Shown in pieces: positions 35,022-43,632 of a stretch of DNA of 64,000 nt; position 1 is the stretch's first letter; every line of letters starts with the position of its first letter. The notes under the pieces are model-generated. The model was given only the letters and a program-made list of their open reading frames with translations. It ran no database searches and was not told the origin of the DNA. Source of the DNA: Nitrospira sp. (lineage in GTDB: Bacteria > Nitrospirota > Nitrospiria > Nitrospirales > Nitrospiraceae); the NCBI GenBank assembly GCA_036984305.1, contig BQWY01000001.1, positions 496,001 through 560,000 on the forward strand, written 5' to 3'. The translations under genes were made by a program, and so were the position numbers.

Positions 35022-35912
35022 ATGTCACGCACATCGATTCATGGTGCTCTTTTCCTAGTGGTGGTCCTATGGTTGGCGGTAACCGGTTGCGCCGGAACCA
35101 GTGTCCAACCCGGGCAGCGGGGTCTGTTCTGGCATCCGTTTACGGAAGGGCTCTCCACCGAGCCGCTTGGGTCGGGGTTTTATTGGCGGGCGCCATGGAA
35201 CAGCGTCTATCTGTATGACGTCCGTTGGCAAAGCTATACGGAGACTGTCGACGCCCTGAGTTCAGACGATCTCCTTGTCCAACTCAAGACTGCCATCATC
35301 ATGCGGCCGATGCCCGAGGAAGTGTATTTTCTCGCCCAGGAAATCGGCCCCGATTTCTACCCTCGTGTCGTCAAACCTGAGTTGCTGGCGGCAGTCCGTA
35401 GCGTGGTATCCGGATATGCCATGGTCCACGTGCCGGAGCGAAGTGCCGAGATTGCCAGCAAAGTCCAAGCTGTCGTGGTCGAGAAACTGAAGGGCAGACA
35501 TCTTGAGGTGGGCAGTGTGGCTCTCGCCGACATCGAGTTGGCGAAGGTCGTCCTGGATGCCGTCGAGCGGAAGCAGGCCAAAGAACAAGAGAAGGAGCAG
35601 AAAGAGTTCGAGCTCATCATCGCTGAAAAGGACGCCGAGATTGCCCGTCGGCATGCCCGCGGTCAGGGGGATGCCGTACGGATTCGTTCCGAGGGTGAGG
35701 CAGAGGGACTGCGTATCCGTGCGGCCGGGCAGGCCAAAGCTCAAGAGACCATTAGCAAGACACTCACCGCGGAGTATCTCCGATACAAGTTGTACGACAG
35801 CCCAAATTCGAAACTCGTGCTGTTGCCAGATAAGTTGAGCGTGCCGATCTTAGTGAACCCGGGCGGGGACTCGATGCACCGCGTGGTCACACCCGACTCA
35901 TCGACACCCTAG
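35022..35912 (+). CDS. SPFH/Band 7 (prohibitin-like) lipoprotein
   Basis: About 296 residues; ATG 35022 is chosen because AAGGAGGGGAGG lies just upstream. A lipobox (LAVTGC, cysteine ~23) replaces the usual N-terminal transmembrane anchor. The SPFH/prohibitin domain follows (~30-190: VQPGQRGLFWHPFTEGL, GFYWRAPWNSVYLYDVRWQSY, VVKPELLAAVRSVVSGY). A long coiled coil (~190-240, KQAKEQEKEQKEFELIIAEK) and a conserved A/G-rich tail (RIRAAGQAKAQETISK) come next. Prohibitin-like proteins form ring scaffolds that recruit or restrain membrane proteases. Lipidation implies the outer leaflet of the inner membrane or the outer membrane, on the periplasmic side. Confidence 0.86.
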   Translation: MSRTSIHGALFLVVVLWLAVTGCAGTSVQPGQRGLFWHPFTEGLSTEPLGSGFYWRAPWNSVYLYDVRWQSYTETVDALSSDDLLVQLKTAIIMRPMPEEVYFLAQEIGPDFYPRVVKPELLAAVRSVVSGYAMVHVPERSAEIASKVQAVVVEKLKGRHLEVGSVALADIELAKVVLDAVERKQAKEQEKEQKEFELIIAEKDAEIARRHARGQGDAVRIRSEGEAEGLRIRAAGQAKAQETISKTLTAEYLRYKLYDSPNSKLVLLPDKLSVPILVNPGGDSMHRVVTPDSSTP

Positions 35913-36061
35913 GTGCGGACGGGGTGAGCACGGTCAGTTGGCTATTCTTTTCGGCCGCGACCGTATGCCTATGCTGGGGGCGGCGAATGCGCAGAGTGCC
36001 GGTCCGCAAGGGTTCGAGGACGGCCGTGAACACAATGGGCAGAAGGCGATTGAGGTGACGT

Positions 36062-36343
36062 GTGACATGCAGCCGATGCGGTGGCTTCACGATCGTCGAG
36101 TGGAGTGAATGTCAGGTCCTCGAAGTGCGCGGTGTATCGCCGCGCATCACGCGCTGTGTCAATTGCGGAAATCTCGAGGATCCGGTGATTCAGTCGAACC
36201 GCAGCTGTGTCGCGATCGGCTGCTCAGATGGGCAAGGTGCCGGAACAAATTCACCGTCGCAGCGACAGCCTGGCTGCGATTCAAAATCCTATGAGGAGGC
36301 AGGTCATGGTGGGCTACGGCAAGCGCGTGCTCGTCGTCGATGA
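36062..36343 (+). CDS. Small zinc-ribbon protein (two CxxC motifs)
   Basis: 93 codons from GTG 36062, with GAGGTG upstream. Two CxxC knuckles (CSRCGG at residues 3-8 and CVNCGN near residue 32) spaced ~26 residues apart form a likely zinc ribbon, ending in LEDPVIQSNR. I recall similar short MTCSRCGG...NCG proteins in Nitrospira-type genomes. The last ~45 residues look unlike protein and may result from a shifted frame. Its 3' end overlaps the start of the response-regulator gene. A nucleic-acid-binding role is possible but unproven. Confidence 0.55.
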   Translation: MTCSRCGGFTIVEWSECQVLEVRGVSPRITRCVNCGNLEDPVIQSNRSCVAIGCSDGQGAGTNSPSQRQPGCDSKSYEEAGHGGLRQARARRR

Positions 36344-36704
36344 CGAGGCCGACATGAGGGCATTGGTAGGACTTGTTCTCGACAAGATAGGCTATGTCGT
36401 TGTCGAGGCGTGCGATGGGTTGGAAGCCACTCAGGAGGTCCGAAGACGACATTTTGATGTCATCGTCACCGACCTCAACATGCCGAATCTCGATGGTGTG
36501 CAATTGATGATGCATGTTCACGAGCGGTTCCCCGACATGCCCGGCATTTTATTGACCGGTGAGCCGATCGAGTGTCTGGATCACAGGACGCGCGCTCAAT
36601 TCATTGAGTGCCTTCAGAAGCCCTTCGATATCGGCCATTTGCTCGACGTGGTGCACCTGGCGTCGCATGTCCGGCCCTACGTCATGAGCGGAAACGACCT
36701 GTGA
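36306..36704 (+). CDS. Receiver-only response regulator
   Basis: 132 residues from ATG 36306, chosen because GAGGAGG sits seven bases upstream; a longer frame begins at 36207. A single CheY-type receiver domain: acidic pair in VLVVDDEADM, phosphoacceptor Asp in VIVTDLNMPNLDG, the conserved Thr in GILLTGEP, and Lys in CLQKPFDIGHLL. No output domain follows. Such proteins relay phosphate or bind a target directly. No histidine kinase lies next to it; the closest kinase is encoded at 39300-41405 on the other strand with its own regulator. Confidence 0.88.
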   Translation: MVGYGKRVLVVDDEADMRALVGLVLDKIGYVVVEACDGLEATQEVRRRHFDVIVTDLNMPNLDGVQLMMHVHERFPDMPGILLTGEPIECLDHRTRAQFIECLQKPFDIGHLLDVVHLASHVRPYVMSGNDL

Positions 36705-36949
36705 CAATTCGTCGTGGGGGCCTCACAGGTCCGTGATGTCGCGTCTATCCAATCCCACCGTCTCTCTATGGCCCCGACAGTGAAAGAGATGTGCTCGCAA
36801 ATCGACGAACCGTCCGCGGGCATCGATATCGCACAAAGCACCGCATACCGATATCTCCTGCCTGTGACTTCCGTCTCAATTCTCCCTCGTGGGGCCGCAT
36901 GTAGCACTGGCGTTTCCGTGCGGGGATGAGGTAGCCTAGCGCTGAGCCT

Positions 36950-38395
36950 ATGCCGAATTCCCAGCGAGACTTCGAACTTCTGTGCATCGGAAGCGGACCG
37001 GCAGGACAACGAGCCGCGATCCAAGCCGCCAAACTCGGCAAGCGCGTTGCAGTGGTGGAGCGACGACAGATTCTCGGAGGCATCTGTGTGGCGACGGGGA
37101 CGATTCCCAGCAAGACCTTCCGCGAGGCGGTCCTGTCCTTCATGGCGCAGGACCATCTCTCAGATGGGAACGGCGGGCACCATTTGAAACGGCGCCCTAC
37201 GGCGGATCAGTTGCTGCATCGAGTGAACTCCGTCATCCAACGCGAGGCGCAGGTCGTCGAGGATCAGCTCTGGCGAAACGATATCCAGCTCCTGACGGGC
37301 GAGGCGTCCTTCAAGGACCCGCATACCCTCGTTATTGCTTCAGGCGACGAGATACGGACCGTGACAGCGGACAATGTGCTGATCGCCGTCGGCACGCAGC
37401 CGTCAGTTCCTCATGGGGTCCATGCCGACGGCGAGTTTATCCTGACCAGCGCCCAGGTGACGCAATTGAAAAGCCTCCCCCGTCGCATGGCCGTTGTGGG
37501 GGCTGGGGTGATCGGGATTGAGTATGCGTCGATGTTCGCGGCCTTGGAACTCGATGTGATCGTGATCGACAAGCGCGACCGACCGCTGGCCATGGTAGAC
37601 GAGGAGGTGGTCGATGAACTGATGCATCAAATGCGCAATCACGACGTCACCTTCAGGCTTGGAGAGGCGGTCGAACGAATCGAGGTTGCGGACGGCCGGC
37701 CTCCACAGGTCGTGATGCGGTTGGAATCGGGTAAGGTCATTGTTTCCGACCTCGTGCTCTTTTCTGCAGGCCGGGTCGGCGCCACGGCCCAATTGAACCT
37801 CGAGTCGATCGGACTTCAAGCGGACGCGCGTGGGCTCCTCAAGGTGGACCAACAGTTCCGAACGTCGATCCCCCATATCTTCGCGGCAGGCGACGTGATT
37901 GGTTTCCCCAGTCTGGCGGCCACGTCGGCCGAACAAGGCCGGTTGGTGGCCTACGGCGCTTTCAAACTGAACGCACCGCCCATGGCCGCGCATTTCCCGG
38001 TCGGGATCTATTCGATTCCAGAAATTTCGATGGTGGGGGCGCACGAGCACGAATTAACGGTACAGCGCGTCCCCTATGAGACGGGGGTCGCGAGGTACAG
38101 GGAAATCGCCCGTGGGCAAATCTTGGGCGACGATTCCGGTCTGGTGAAGCTGCTGTTCCACCGGGACAGTCACGAACTTCTGGGCGCCCATGCAATCGGG
38201 ACCGGAGCCACCGAGTTGATCCACATCGGCCAGGCCGTGCTGGGTCTGAACGGCGGTCTGGCGTACTTTCTCAACACGGTCTTCAACTACCCTACCCTCG
38301 CAGAGTGTTACAAGGTCGCCGCGCTCAATGCCGCAAATAAGCTCGATCGTGAGGAGATACTGTTACCTCGCCAACCTTCGCAAGCGGCCCCGTAG
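36950..38395 (+). CDS. sthA: Soluble pyridine nucleotide transhydrogenase
   Basis: This 481-residue cytoplasmic flavoprotein moves hydride between NADPH and NAD+. It has the disulfide-reductase fold: FAD-binding CIGSGPAGQRAAIQAAKLGK, then GGICVATGTIPSKTFREAV. The second cysteine of the redox pair found in lipoamide or glutathione reductase is replaced by threonine, a hallmark of SthA. The NAD(P)-binding site is VVGAGVIGIEYASMFAALEL, and AAGDVIGFPSLAATSAEQGR and the dimerisation domain follow. The length matches the family (~465). It stands alone on the plus strand with 245 bp in front. Confidence 0.93.
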   Translation: MPNSQRDFELLCIGSGPAGQRAAIQAAKLGKRVAVVERRQILGGICVATGTIPSKTFREAVLSFMAQDHLSDGNGGHHLKRRPTADQLLHRVNSVIQREAQVVEDQLWRNDIQLLTGEASFKDPHTLVIASGDEIRTVTADNVLIAVGTQPSVPHGVHADGEFILTSAQVTQLKSLPRRMAVVGAGVIGIEYASMFAALELDVIVIDKRDRPLAMVDEEVVDELMHQMRNHDVTFRLGEAVERIEVADGRPPQVVMRLESGKVIVSDLVLFSAGRVGATAQLNLESIGLQADARGLLKVDQQFRTSIPHIFAAGDVIGFPSLAATSAEQGRLVAYGAFKLNAPPMAAHFPVGIYSIPEISMVGAHEHELTVQRVPYETGVARYREIARGQILGDDSGLVKLLFHRDSHELLGAHAIGTGATELIHIGQAVLGLNGGLAYFLNTVFNYPTLAECYKVAALNAANKLDREEILLPRQPSQAAP

Positions 38396-38667
38396 GAAGA
38401 CGAGTGCGACCGACCATCCCGCAACCTGAGCCCAGAGAAACGGTTCGAACAGCCGGGCGACGTGGCGAGGTCTGACCTTTTCGACAAGGGCCCTCCTCGC
38501 CTGCTTCAGTTTCACGCCTGTGCGCGTCGTCGGCCAGAGTGAAGCCGATCCCGATCATGCGCCGGCATGCGAAGACGGCCGGAAGGTACTCAAGCGCGGA
38601 GCTGTTCAGCCCGCACTGACCGTGTGGCTATTGTTCCTCACCATGGGGACTGCTCGACCCGCCGGCG

Positions 38668-39303
38668 CTATTCGACCAGACGATGCTCGAGCGCGTATCG
38701 GATCAAGTCCGCCGTCGAGTGAAGTTTGAGCTTTTCGAGAATTCGCGCCCGGTAGGTGCTGATGCTTTTCACGCTCAGACACAATTCGTCGGCGATCGCC
38801 GTCACGGTTTTTCCTTTTGCCATGAGGTTCATGACCTGGAACTCTCTGTCGGAGAGACTGTTGTGCGGGGGCAGGTTTGCGCCACCGTTTTGGAGTTGCA
38901 CGGCGAGCAGTTCGGCCACCGAGGGACGAATGTATCGCCCGCCGGCCAAGACCTTCCTTGCCGCCATCACCATCTCTTCCGCGACGCTTTCTTTCGTGAG
39001 GTATCCGGCGGCTCCCGCTCGTACCGCGCGTACGGCGAATTGGTCTTCCGGATGCATGCTCAAGATCAGAACGGGGACCTCCGGATGCGACGCCTTCAAC
39101 TCCTGAAGAGTCTCAAGGCCGCTCCGGCCGGGCATCGTCAGATCGAGGACGATGAGACTCCACTGGTGTTTGTTGGCTTGCTCCAACGTGTCAAACGCCG
39201 TACTGGCTTCGCCGATCTCAGCCTGGGGGAACGCTTCGGCCAAAATTTGTTTGACCCCCCGGCGAACCGACGGATGATCATCAGCAATCAGGATTCGGGT
39301 CAT
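38668..39303 (-). CDS. NarL/LuxR-family response regulator
   Basis: About 211 residues from ATG 39303, which overlaps the stop of the histidine kinase gene by 4 bp (ATGA). N-terminal receiver domain: ILIADDHPSVRRGV, phosphoacceptor Asp in LIVLDLTMPGRSG, LILSMHPE, and Lys in GYLTKES. C-terminal LuxR helix-turn-helix: LSDREFQVMNLMAKGKTVTAIADELCLSVKSISTYRARILEKLKL. DNA-binding transcription factor controlled by the coupled PAS kinase. The longer open frame to 39387 is not needed. Target genes cannot be seen. Confidence 0.94.
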   Translation of the reverse strand: MTRILIADDHPSVRRGVKQILAEAFPQAEIGEASTAFDTLEQANKHQWSLIVLDLTMPGRSGLETLQELKASHPEVPVLILSMHPEDQFAVRAVRAGAAGYLTKESVAEEMVMAARKVLAGGRYIRPSVAELLAVQLQNGGANLPPHNSLSDREFQVMNLMAKGKTVTAIADELCLSVKSISTYRARILEKLKLHSTADLIRYALEHRLVE

Positions 39304-41405
39304 CGAATGCCTCCCGCGAGCGGAATCTCGACGGAGGCACTCGTTCCGCGATCGAGGTGCCCGCTGATCGCGAACTTGCCTCCCCATTGTTCCGCCCGCT
39401 CACGCATCCCCAACAATCCCAAGGACGTCTTGCTATTCAGTTCTTGATCGGTAATGCCGCGACCGTTGTCCGTCACTTCGAGGGTCAGCACGCCGGTCGA
39501 GAATGCAAGGCGGACCGAAACCCGGGTCGCCGAGGCGTGGCGCGCCACATTCGTCAGCATCTCCTGAAATACCCGAAAGAGTGTCGTAGCCTGCTCAGGA
39601 CCGATGGGAATGGGACTGGGCGGCACCGACACGCTGCAGGCAATGCCGGTTCGTTTCTCGAAATCCCGGCTCTGCCACTCGATGGCTGCCGAGAGGCCGA
39701 GTTCATCCAAGATTCGGGGCCGCAACATGGTCGCGATCTGTCGAACGGCCTGAATCGTAATCTCAATGTTTCGCATGACATCATCGAGTCGCGTACGCAG
39801 GTCGATGCGGGATTCCCGACTCTCCGAGCTGGAGACATGTTTTGCCACCCATGCGAGGTCGATCTTCGCGGCCGTCAGCGTTTGCCCAAGTTCATCATGA
39901 ATCTCCCTCGCGATTCGCGCGCATTCGTCTTCCCGTACTGATTCCAGTCGTTTCCCCAGCGCGCGTAGGTGGACATAGGATTCACTGAGCTGTTGCTCCA
40001 TCTGCTTGCGTTGGCTCATGTCCACCATGAGGCCGATCAGCCCGGATATGGTGCCGGTGCGATCTCGGAGCGGAGCGGTGGAGAGGCTGATGTGGATTCG
40101 CCTCCCATCCTTTCTGGATCGCACCAATTCCATATCCGTAAAGGCGTTGCCATTCATGACGCGCTCTCGCAACCGTCGATGTTCGTCCTGCTGTTCCGGA
40201 GCGATGGTGGGAAGAGGACGCCCTAACACCTCATCTTCCGTCCAGCCGAACATGCGCTCCGCGGCCGGGTTCCAGAGCTGGCACGTGCCCGCTTCATCGA
40301 GGATCACAATCCCGACCGGCGACGCACTCACCAGCGCACTGAGTCGTTCGTTGACCTGTCGGAGCCTATCCTCCGCCTCCCTCTGGGTCGTGATATCGAG
40401 CCAGACACCGGCGAGTTGCTTCCCCGTCCCATCCGAATCATCCTGAAGCACCGCGTTATCATGAAACCAGCGATACGTCCCATCGGCGACTTGCCATCTA
40501 TATTCGATCGCTATTTGTTCCGTTTTTTCGATCTGATCGAACGCGGACAGCACCCGCTCACGATCGTCCGGATGGAGACGCGCCGCCCAGAGAGCCGGAT
40601 TCTCCAAGAACGCACTGTTGGGGAAGCCGCTCACGTTACGAATGTTGGCGCTGACCCAAAGCGCGCCAAAATCCCCTGTCCCCTTTGCCGCATAGGTGAC
40701 CACCGGCAGGGCCGTGAGAATCATGTGTTGCTTGGCCTCGCTCGCCTTCAGGTCGGCCTCCACTTTACGACGCCCGGAATGATCCAGTCGATAGGCCATG
40801 GATGAACCAAGCACGAACGTCAGGAACAGGACGGTCCCCCCTCCGGCCCATACGGTCGTCGAGCGGCCCAGTGCGGCTCGTTTCTCCGATAGCTCAGCCA
40901 GCGTTCGGTCTTCTTCGTCGATCGCTTCCTGGATGAGTCGATGAATGTCGTCCATCGTTGCATCCTGGGAGTATCGAGGACCAGGTACGTGCTCGCCCTT
41001 CGACTCGTGAACACTCTCTGTTTGTATAGACCGCTCGGCAAGGTCGATTCGCTTCGCAACGAGGTGCTCAAGGGTGGCAAAACGATGCTGCTGGCTCCGC
41101 CGGCCCTGGATCAAGGCGCGCGTCTGCGTCATTTTATCGTTCAGCCGACTGACCGCGTCATAATAATACGGCTCGACCAGCTCGCTCTCTTCGGCAAACA
41201 TAAAAGTTCGATGGCTGGCATCCACTTCATCCACCAGGGCTTTGAGATGCTCGAACGTCGATCGAATCTCCTGGCCATGGGCCACATTCGAGGCTAACGC
41301 CATAAATGCGTTCGTGCTCCAATAAAAAAGAGTAGCCAAGCACAGGAACCCGCTCAGCACAAATCCTACGCCAATCCAGAATCGATGATTCTCAAGCGTT
41401 CGCAC
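39300..41405 (-). CDS. PAS-domain sensor histidine kinase (NarX/DesK-type HisKA_3)
   Basis: About 701 residues from GTG 41405, which has GGGGGAG seven bases upstream and leads directly into TM1 (FWIGVGFVLSGFLCLATLFYW); the frame stays open to 41561. A CHASE3-like extracytoplasmic region follows (~30-190), then TM2 (STTVWAGGGTVLFLTFVLGSSMAY), a PAS_3-type domain (~235-340), a second PAS (~355-470, SPVGIVILDEAGTCQLWNPAAERMFGW) and HisKA_3 with phosphoacceptor His503 in AREIHDELGQTL. The HATPase domain is last (NVARHASATRV, DNGRGI, GLLGMRERAEQWGG). It phosphorylates the NarL-type regulator encoded by the overlapping next gene. The signal is unknown; no haem or metal ligand pattern stands out. 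Confidence 0.93.
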   Translation of the reverse strand: MRTLENHRFWIGVGFVLSGFLCLATLFYWSTNAFMALASNVAHGQEIRSTFEHLKALVDEVDASHRTFMFAEESELVEPYYYDAVSRLNDKMTQTRALIQGRRSQQHRFATLEHLVAKRIDLAERSIQTESVHESKGEHVPGPRYSQDATMDDIHRLIQEAIDEEDRTLAELSEKRAALGRSTTVWAGGGTVLFLTFVLGSSMAYRLDHSGRRKVEADLKASEAKQHMILTALPVVTYAAKGTGDFGALWVSANIRNVSGFPNSAFLENPALWAARLHPDDRERVLSAFDQIEKTEQIAIEYRWQVADGTYRWFHDNAVLQDDSDGTGKQLAGVWLDITTQREAEDRLRQVNERLSALVSASPVGIVILDEAGTCQLWNPAAERMFGWTEDEVLGRPLPTIAPEQQDEHRRLRERVMNGNAFTDMELVRSRKDGRRIHISLSTAPLRDRTGTISGLIGLMVDMSQRKQMEQQLSESYVHLRALGKRLESVREDECARIAREIHDELGQTLTAAKIDLAWVAKHVSSSESRESRIDLRTRLDDVMRNIEITIQAVRQIATMLRPRILDELGLSAAIEWQSRDFEKRTGIACSVSVPPSPIPIGPEQATTLFRVFQEMLTNVARHASATRVSVRLAFSTGVLTLEVTDNGRGITDQELNSKTSLGLLGMRERAEQWGGKFAISGHLDRGTSASVEIPLAGGIR

Positions 41406-41942
41406 GATAGTACTCCCCCACAGGATTGATCTCTGTTCATGGGGCTGCGCAAATCCCGCGGATTTTGAGGCCGGATCCATCCAACGCCAGTCTAACCAAT
41501 ACTGATGAACCAATGCCGATTGAGGCCTGTATCGTAACGCTTTGAACGTATATGAGGCCATCGGCCTCGGAACAATTCCCCTGTCGGCGTATTCCTACAT
41601 GGTGGTTGATCGAATGTGCACGATTCAGCCGTGCGAGAGCCGGGAATTGATACGGCGCGGTCTTGGTCGAGTTCGGCGATCGGATTGAATGCCTCGTAAT
41701 CCCGCACATTATGAGGCGAGGCATCCGGTCGGTGACCAGATGGCCTCCACGGTGGCACGCACAGGTTCGTAGGCCCTTCCTATCTGCGCGTCTTCGCACC
41801 GCGGGATCGTCCTACGACCGACAGTCATCGGCCGACGGGAACACCGGCGCACATCCGACGGGAGATTTGGGTACAGCCTGATGGTTCGGCACGCTCCTGT
41901 GTTGTGTACTACCAAGGCAACATCACGCGAAAGGCAGCCCGC
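41406..41942. other. 537-bp intergenic region upstream of the kinase gene
   Basis: Divergent space between the kinase (minus) and a small secreted protein gene (plus). A short hairpin, GAGGCC-ATC-GGCCTC, lies at 41554-41568. Open frames here have no recognisable features. Both promoters are expected inside, but I cannot locate them. Confidence 0.4.
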
Positions 41943-42524
41943 ATGTCAGTTCCTCCAAGATTCTCTCACGGGAGGTTCCTCGTCCTTGCCGTGACCATCA
42001 ACCTGATGCCGGTGCCGACTATGGTTGCCGAGGCTGCCGCTGGCGAGTCTGCTCTTCCAGTCCTGTCCACACAGGATTCAACTGAACAACAGAGGCTTGC
42101 TGCCGTTCACCCTCCACGCACGCGGCCGATCACCGATCAGGTCCGGCGACTCCATCTCATCCAACCTCCAGCCCACTCCCACCGGCCACAAGGGTCGACG
42201 CCCGCGTCCCTCGTCAAGAAACGAGCCCTCCCTCTTCTCAGGTGGACAGCGCCGCACATCGATCGGTTGTATCGCCACCACCAAAAATCGATGGCGAACC
42301 CTGGTCTCTTGATCGGGCCGGTTCAAGAAAGCATGACGACGGGAACGTCGGTAGGACGAACGGCGGAGCCGACGATCGGATCCAAATATGCTCAGTCACC
42401 GTCGACTCCATCCACGCTCGACGGTCGACCGCTGATCGCCGTGCCTCTCCGCCAACCCTACCGAGGAGTGGAATTCTTTCGCATGGATGAGGCGACACAT
42501 CAGGCCTTGAGCAATGGGAATTGA
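41943..42524 (+). CDS. Putative secreted protein, proline/histidine/arginine-rich, unknown function
   Basis: About 193 residues from ATG 41943. A signal-like N-terminus (RFLVLAVTINLMPVPTMVAEAAA) is followed by a polar chain rich in Pro, His, Arg, Ser and Thr with little hydrophobic core (AVHPPRTRPITDQVRRLHLIQPPAHSHRPQGS), so it may be disordered. The end (VPLRQPYRGVEFFRMDEATHQAL) looks more structured. AAAGG lies upstream at a long spacing. No family recognised; a non-coding frame is possible, although no longer competing frame exists here. Confidence 0.45.
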   Translation: MSVPPRFSHGRFLVLAVTINLMPVPTMVAEAAAGESALPVLSTQDSTEQQRLAAVHPPRTRPITDQVRRLHLIQPPAHSHRPQGSTPASLVKKRALPLLRWTAPHIDRLYRHHQKSMANPGLLIGPVQESMTTGTSVGRTAEPTIGSKYAQSPSTPSTLDGRPLIAVPLRQPYRGVEFFRMDEATHQALSNGN

Positions 42525-42861
42525 CGCGCCACAGCACGCTCGACGTCGAGCGTCCTACATACGTTCGGACCGGTCCAAAGGGCCCCAGTCTTGGCGTCCC
42601 CATCTCAATGTCGATCTTGCAATGGGCATGTGTAGGTCTCCGCCGACGGACGGTCTCTCCGCCGCCGACACGGAATTTAGCGGGCCGCCTATGGACCGAA
42701 AAATCGGAAGACAGTTTAGTGAAACGCAATCGGTGACCCGGCCTGTGGACCCGAGTAGGGGGACATCAACCGGGGCCGGTCCGACACCTGCAACGAGAAC
42801 CTAAAAGAGAACACGGACTCGCATCGCTGACATCACCGCCTACCTCACCAAGGAGGGAGCC
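42525..42861. other. 337-bp intergenic region
   Basis: It contains the perfect palindrome listed separately and the AAGGAGGGAG ribosome-binding site of the next gene at its right end. Open frames here are patternless. Confidence 0.45.
42536..42553. repeat. Perfect 18-bp palindrome
   Basis: ACGCTCGACGTCGAGCGT is fully self-complementary and lies 12 bp after the stop of the preceding secreted-protein gene. No T-run follows, so it is not a canonical terminator. It could be a dimeric operator or a simple hairpin. Confidence 0.7.
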
Positions 42862-43101
42862 ATGGTCGATGCCCATCCCACCCATCGGCAGGTACTCGAA
42901 GTCATCATTCGGTCGCCGGACAGGGAACTGGAGGAAATTGTTTTCGACTGTCCCACACTCACGTGGAATCAAGTCTTCCTCGCGATCGATCGCCTGAGCC
43001 GGGAAGGCGTCATCAGGATGGTACCCAAAGGGCGTGGCATCTATACGGTGCATCTTGCGGGTGACCCACAGGCGGAAGCGCTTCGACAGGTTTTGGCATG
43101 A
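42862..43101 (+). CDS. Small winged-helix-like protein
   Basis: 79 residues, ATG 42862 with AAGGAGGGAG directly upstream. The pattern HRQVLEVIIRSPDRELEEIVFDCPTLTWNQVFLAIDRLSREGVIRMVPKGRGIYTV reads as a winged helix: helix, turn-helix, then a wing with glycine turn. A small DNA-binding or regulatory protein is plausible. It is followed at once by a receiver-domain gene whose longest frame starts inside its stop codon (ATGA, 43098-43101), suggesting a regulatory pair. Confidence 0.72.
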   Translation: MVDAHPTHRQVLEVIIRSPDRELEEIVFDCPTLTWNQVFLAIDRLSREGVIRMVPKGRGIYTVHLAGDPQAEALRQVLA

Positions 43102-43178
43102 CCCGTGATCTCATGGCCCGAGCACCTCAGCGTCGTGTGCTGCAGGAGAAACGCTCTCAATTAGACAAGGAGCGCACC

Positions 43179-43589
43179 ATGGATGAGCACGCGAAGAGAA
43201 TTCTCATTGTAGACGATCAGGAGAGCAATCGTCGTCTGCTGGCGGACGTGCTTGCCGAGGCACGGTACAGTGTCCACATGGCTTCCGACGGATACGAGGC
43301 ATTCGTCCACATGCGCCGTACACGATATGACGCGATCGTGACCGACTGGGAGATGCCTAGGGTCAACGGCCAGGAACTCGTGACGCTAGTCCGCTTCCTG
43401 TGGCCGTACACACCAATCATTGTCGTCTCTGGACAGGCGAGGCCTTCCTCCTACGGCGAACATAGAGGCACGGTGGCCTGGTTACGGAAACCCTTTGCGG
43501 TACACGATTTATTGGACTTGCTTGATCACGCGATCGACACAGGGGCCCACCGGCACCGCGATGGATCGGCCGCCACTGCTTCCGTCTAG
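43179..43589 (+). CDS. Receiver-only response regulator
   Basis: 136 residues from ATG 43179 (AAGGAG six bases upstream); the frame also contains ATG 43098, coupled to the preceding stop, which would add 27 residues. CheY-like receiver: RILIVDDQESNRRLL, phosphoacceptor Asp in AIVTDWEMPRVNG, VVSGQA, and Lys in WLRKPFAVHDLLDLL. The C-terminal ~15 residues are polar. No output domain. It sits between a winged-helix-like protein and an HtrA-type protease, hinting at a local stress circuit. Confidence 0.88.
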   Translation: MDEHAKRILIVDDQESNRRLLADVLAEARYSVHMASDGYEAFVHMRRTRYDAIVTDWEMPRVNGQELVTLVRFLWPYTPIIVVSGQARPSSYGEHRGTVAWLRKPFAVHDLLDLLDHAIDTGAHRHRDGSAATASV

Positions 43590-43632
43590 TAAAGGTAGCA
43601 GCACAATCGGTCCCTCAGAGCGGGAGTCCACG

